From the IMG/VR virus record IMGVR_UViG_3300028394_001585, positions 1 through 27,729 of that record: 27,729 nt of DNA. The stretch is one strand, 5' to 3'. The translations under genes were made by a program, and so were the position numbers. The notes beneath the pieces are model-generated. The model saw nothing but the letters and a program-made list of their open reading frames with translations, was not told the DNA's origin and ran no database searches. This document shows, piece after piece, positions 25,311 through 27,729 of the stretch. Source of the stretch: a virus. The stretch's first letter is position 1. Each line of letters opens with the position of its first letter.

Positions 25311-25774
25311 TAAATTCCGTACTCCTCTGCAACCTCTTCTGGGGTTGCGGTACGCACGTGATCTCGCTTAAGCCACTTTTCAGCTTCTGCTTTATCTACA
25401 ATGTTGTACCCTTTATTAATCTTCCCTACGCCTTCCCACAAGACATTTCGTGTAGAGAACAATGCTACTGTTTCTTTCTTAACAACTTTAAGCTCTACCG
25501 CCTTTACTTTTGGTGATTTACTTGCGGCTCCTGAGCCGATAGCATCATTTTCTGTTTGTGTGATTGATCCAAACTTTTTGCCACCATTGGCAGTGTTACG
25601 AGATGAACCAATTACGTTATTTTCATCTGTTTCTGGTATACCTTTTAATTTTTGTTTTAAATCTCCAATTGATTCTTCTAGTACTTCTACAGAATTATCT
25701 ACTACTTCTTCAATTGTTTCTAGTACTTCTTCAACTGTCTCTTCGACTGTTTCGATAATTGTTTCATTTGACAT
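25310..25774 (-). CDS. Acidic head-region protein, function unknown
   Basis: This 154-aa protein comes directly after the major capsid gene. The first 40 residues are a strongly acidic helical stretch (ETVEETVEEVLETIEEVVDN). A polar middle and a compact C-terminal domain follow (VALFSTRNVLWEGVGKINKG, AEKWLKRDHVRTATPEEVAE). The acidic start resembles that of the scaffold encoded before the capsid gene. It could be a minor head protein, a decoration or an assembly factor; I recognise no family. AAGGAGG precedes the ATG and a hairpin plus extended -10 lie just upstream, so it may head its own transcript. Confidence 0.75.
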   Translation of the reverse strand: MSNETIIETVEETVEEVLETIEEVVDNSVEVLEESIGDLKQKLKGIPETDENNVIGSSRNTANGGKKFGSITQTENDAIGSGAASKSPKVKAVELKVVKKETVALFSTRNVLWEGVGKINKGYNIVDKAEAEKWLKRDHVRTATPEEVAEEYGI

Positions 25775-25792
25775 TAGAAACCTCCTTCAATA

Positions 25793-25801
25793 ATTATATC
25801 A
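25793..25801 (-). promoter_or_regulatory. Extended -10 promoter after the major capsid gene
   Basis: TGATATAAT lies directly after the capsid-gene hairpin and 18 nt before the ATG at 25774, with AAGGAGG between. No clear -35 is seen. It probably restarts transcription for the neck genes. Confidence 0.52.
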
Positions 25802-25808
25802 GATAGTA

Positions 25809-25840
25809 AGAGAGGCAAGGACCGAAATCCCTGCCTCCCT
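25809..25840 (-). terminator. Hairpin after the major capsid gene (terminator-like, no T-run)
   Basis: Minus-strand arms 25828-25840 (AGGGAGGCAGGGA) and 25809-25821 (TCCTTGCCTCTCT) form a 13-bp stem with two G-T pairs. The loop is TTTCGG, the same as in the major tail protein terminator. The hairpin starts 16 nt after the capsid stop. The following bases are TACTATC, not a T-run, so it may be a weak terminator or an mRNA-stabilising end. Confidence 0.7.
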
Positions 25841-25856
25841 AAGAGTAAGACTCAAA

Positions 25857-26963
25857 TTATGAAGATGAATCCTGGCTATCGCTATCAACCCAAGCTACAG
25901 CGTCTTCCTCTTCCCACTGAAGTCCGAAACGAACGAATACGGTGTATTCGATTGTATCTTTCTTCGCAACGTACTCACGGTTTACAGTGATGTCTCGCTG
26001 GAAACCCCAAATGCGGTTTGAAGGGAATGTAAGGTCGATGTAGTTGTCTGGGTAGTAAGGAACCTCCATAATTGGAATACCTAGTACACGAGTTGTTCTA
26101 GCCTCTCCTACAACCTGGTCAGTACCTGCAAGGTATGCATTACGGTACTGTTCGGTCCAGATGTTGGTTCCGATTGTTCCGTGGTTGCGAACGATGTTCT
26201 GGAAGGTAGCAGTTCCTGTGTAGAACTTGAGACCATTCTTTAGAGCACGATACTTGCGTGGTAGTGAGTTAATGACACCTTGAAGAACTTCTGGAGTCCA
26301 CGCACCGCTTGTAACAGTTGCAGAATACTCGTGAGCATCTCCACCGAAACGAACCTTGCGAACAAAGCCTTCCATAATGTTAAGGAATGCGTTGCCTCCA
26401 GTACCTGTACCATTAATGGCAAGGTCCTCAATGTCATTTGCGAATGCATTAGTCATCATACGAACAAGGTGGTCCTCAAGGGCTGCACCTTCAATGTTGT
26501 CTTCTAATGCTTCAGCAGAAACTTCCCAGTCAAGGCGAAGTTTCTTTGTTGTTAGTTCAACCTTAGCAAAGGTTGCACCTGCGTTTGTATATGTCGCGTT
26601 AGCCTGGTTTGCAGCACGAATAACTCGTTCTCCAACGTTGACCTTTTCGAGTTCCATTGTATTGGCTCTCATTGTGACACGACGACCATCTTTAGCGAGA
26701 ACAGTACCGTCCCAAACGTAGTCAATAAATCTACGAGCTTGTTCGGGCATTAGAATACCGACAGCACCTCCATCACTAGAAGGGTTTACAGCGTTTGGAC
26801 CAGTTGTAACACCAAAGTTTGCAGTTGGGATGTTTCCTACTGTATTTGCACCAGGACTTGCAACACCACCAACTCCTCCAGATGCGAATGCTCCTTCACC
26901 GTTTACTTCTGCGGCTCCGAAACCAGCTGCAGCTGGATAGTTTTTAATAATTTCTTCAGACAT
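25857..26963 (-). CDS. Major capsid protein (HK97 fold)
   Basis: This 368-aa protein is the main shell subunit. After a Gly/Ala/Asn-rich flexible N-terminal arm (about 1-68) it shows features of an HK97-type capsid protein: an E-loop/P-domain-like stretch (VWDGTVLAKDGRRVTMRANT, LRLDWEVSAEALEDNIEGAA), a spine-helix-like part (HLVRMMTNAFANDIEDLAIN, followed by GTG), an A-domain (GVINSLPRKYRALKNGLKFY, LGIPIMEVPYYPDN) and a final beta strand (YTVFVRFGLQWEEEDAVAWV). I chose the ATG at 26963 because TAGGAGGTGA stands just before it. A longer frame to 27029 would add 22 residues that overlap the scaffold gene and has no such site. It lies after scaffold and before the neck genes. Confidence 0.93.
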   Translation of the reverse strand: MSEEIIKNYPAAAGFGAAEVNGEGAFASGGVGGVASPGANTVGNIPTANFGVTTGPNAVNPSSDGGAVGILMPEQARRFIDYVWDGTVLAKDGRRVTMRANTMELEKVNVGERVIRAANQANATYTNAGATFAKVELTTKKLRLDWEVSAEALEDNIEGAALEDHLVRMMTNAFANDIEDLAINGTGTGGNAFLNIMEGFVRKVRFGGDAHEYSATVTSGAWTPEVLQGVINSLPRKYRALKNGLKFYTGTATFQNIVRNHGTIGTNIWTEQYRNAYLAGTDQVVGEARTTRVLGIPIMEVPYYPDNYIDLTFPSNRIWGFQRDITVNREYVAKKDTIEYTVFVRFGLQWEEEDAVAWVDSDSQDSSS

Positions 26964-26986
26964 TTTGTCACCTCCTAAGTGATTTT

Positions 26987-27481
26987 TTATTTGAATAGAT
27001 CGGCAGTTTTGAGGAAACGTCCGTCCCATAGGGATTTCTCAATCTTATCTGATTGATTTTCCTGTACGATCTCGCCTAGATCGCCAGATTTGCGGAAAGC
27101 GGTATCTGCTTCAACAGCGTCAACCCTCTTTCCAAACTCGTTAAACTCGCCCTTTGCCTCTGTTACCTCATTTTTTACAGAGTCAATTGACTTGCTTAAT
27201 TGTGCAATTTGTTCGGCTTGTGCCTGAACAACTGCTGTTAGATCGCTAAAGGCTTTTGTAACGGTATCCTTGATTTCAGCAACTGCGTCTACAAGAACTT
27301 CGTCTGACGTGGATACTGAATCAACCTTTTCAGCAACTTCTTCATCAGCAACAACCTCTTCAGCTGCTACTTCTTCTGTTGCCTCTTCTGCTACTTCAAC
27401 ATCTGCCTCTGGAGCGACCTCAGCTTCGACAGCAACTTCTTCTACTGTCTCAGCGACTGTTTCATTTACTTCATCAGTCAT
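26987..27481 (-). CDS. Internal in-frame start: putative separate scaffolding protein (164 aa)
   Basis: Inside the frame above, codon 73 is an ATG preceded by AAGGAGGT with a 7-nt spacer (AGGTCCT), one of the strongest ribosome sites in the window. It would make a 164-residue protein starting MTDEVNETVAE that contains only the acidic and coiled-coil part, i.e. a free scaffold. This is the arrangement of lambda C/Nu3, where scaffold is translated from an internal start in the protease gene. The nested product is inferred from the site and not shown. Confidence 0.6.
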   Translation of the reverse strand: MTDEVNETVAETVEEVAVEAEVAPEADVEVAEEATEEVAAEEVVADEEVAEKVDSVSTSDEVLVDAVAEIKDTVTKAFSDLTAVVQAQAEQIAQLSKSIDSVKNEVTEAKGEFNEFGKRVDAVEADTAFRKSGDLGEIVQENQSDKIEKSLWDGRFLKTADLFK

Positions 27482-27697
27482 AGGACCTACCTCCTTAGTT
27501 ATCTTAGAAGTATTAATGCCTTTAGCACTATCTACTAAGAACTTTACCATTTCTGGTTTTTCTGCATCCGACTTCTCTACAAAGCCGATGTTTTTCATTT
27601 CAGCACCAGTTGTTGGGCTGAGTTCTGATTCGTTTCCTGAGAGCATAACAATACCGTTTGCTTCATCCCAGAAAACATTTTCAATCTCTACATCCAT
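26987..27697 (-). CDS. Capsid protease/scaffold protein, probably C-terminal part (upstream end uncertain)
   Basis: This reading frame of 236 codons stays open upstream of its ATG to the window edge, so the true start may lie beyond 27729. AAAGGAG lies 5 nt before the ATG at 27697, so that start is also possible. Residues 1-72 form a small mixed domain without an identified motif. Next comes an extremely Glu/Ala/Val-rich stretch (about 73-125), a coiled coil (about 140-195, VVQAQAEQIAQLSKSIDSVK) and a C-terminal KSLWDGRFLKTADLF. Acidic coiled coil followed by the capsid gene is typical of scaffolding regions, often fused to a prohead protease. The catalytic part, if any, is not in this window. 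The gene ends 23 nt before the capsid start. Confidence 0.72.
   Translation of the reverse strand: MDVEIENVFWDEANGIVMLSGNESELSPTTGAEMKNIGFVEKSDAEKPEMVKFLVDSAKGINTSKITKEVGPMTDEVNETVAETVEEVAVEAEVAPEADVEVAEEATEEVAAEEVVADEEVAEKVDSVSTSDEVLVDAVAEIKDTVTKAFSDLTAVVQAQAEQIAQLSKSIDSVKNEVTEAKGEFNEFGKRVDAVEADTAFRKSGDLGEIVQENQSDKIEKSLWDGRFLKTADLFK
27489..27496 (-). promoter_or_regulatory. Strong internal Shine-Dalgarno for the nested scaffold start
   Basis: AAGGAGGT is complementary to the anti-SD of 16S rRNA over 8 bases and lies 7 nt before the in-frame ATG at 27481. It decides the likely start of the free scaffold form. Confidence 0.7.
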
Positions 27698-27729
27698 AGC
27701 ATCTCCTTTGATTACATCAATGCCGTCTA

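Noticed and set aside
25401-25793. Plus-strand open frame of 130 codons with a Ser/Thr/Val-rich end
   Set aside because: It is the complement of the acidic Glu/Val repeat of the 154-aa protein; the low-complexity end is only its mirror.
26964-27029. Upstream extension of the capsid gene by 22 codons
   Set aside because: It would overlap the scaffold gene and lacks a ribosome site, while TAGGAGGTGA stands just before the ATG at 26963.
1-27729. CRISPR arrays, tRNA genes, insertion sequences, integrase or attachment sites
   Set aside because: I found no regularly spaced repeats, cloverleaf, transposase or recombinase; the gaps are short and accounted for.

Overview
This window is a contiguous stretch of a tailed double-stranded DNA phage genome (class Caudoviricetes) with a long, non-contractile (siphovirus-type) tail. 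Every gene I support lies on the minus strand, so the biological order runs from position 27729 down to position 1. I see no tRNA, rRNA, CRISPR array, IS element, integrase or lysis gene, and no stretch over 300 bases lacks a gene. The sequence is AT-rich by eye. The structural genes resemble those of actinobacterial phages: tape measure protein, Dit-like protein, 'VRRPYLDP' head-tail adaptor and stopper. An AT-rich actinophage, for example one of low-GC freshwater Actinobacteria, fits best, but the host is an inference and is not shown by the sequence.

Head and neck (27729 to 22692): the C-terminal part of a probable capsid protease/scaffold protein, with a strong internal in-frame start for scaffold alone; the HK97-fold major capsid protein; a small acidic protein; then head-tail adaptor, stopper, a gp10-like neck protein and a probable tail terminator. 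Tail (22622 to 5691): major tail protein; two paralogous tail-assembly-chaperone genes, one long and one short; a 1983-aa tape measure protein; a Dit-like protein; a 1710-aa hub/adhesin; and four baseplate/fibre proteins rich in small beta cassettes. Junction and replication (5691 to 1): a MerR-like DNA-binding protein, two small unknown proteins, DnaB-family helicase, a small protein overlapping the next gene, DnaG-type primase, a T4 gp32-like ssDNA-binding protein, and a DnaE (DNA polymerase III alpha) that runs off the left edge.

Most genes are tightly packed. Nine junctions are the one-base stop/start overlap TAATG and one is TAGTG. The few real gaps carry signals. Two UUCG-loop hairpins follow the major capsid and major tail protein genes. 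Extended -10 elements (TGATATAAT or TGGTACAAT) sit just before several gene starts. At two genes the -10 lies only 6 nt before the ATG and there is no Shine-Dalgarno sequence, which predicts leaderless mRNAs. The abundant capsid and tail-tube proteins thus appear to be separately punctuated transcription units inside one long leftward gene array. The most distinctive points are the nested scaffold start, the duplicated tail chaperone in place of an obvious frameshift pair, the leaderless promoters, the intact PHP nuclease site in the phage polymerase, and the repeated beta cassettes in baseplate proteins.
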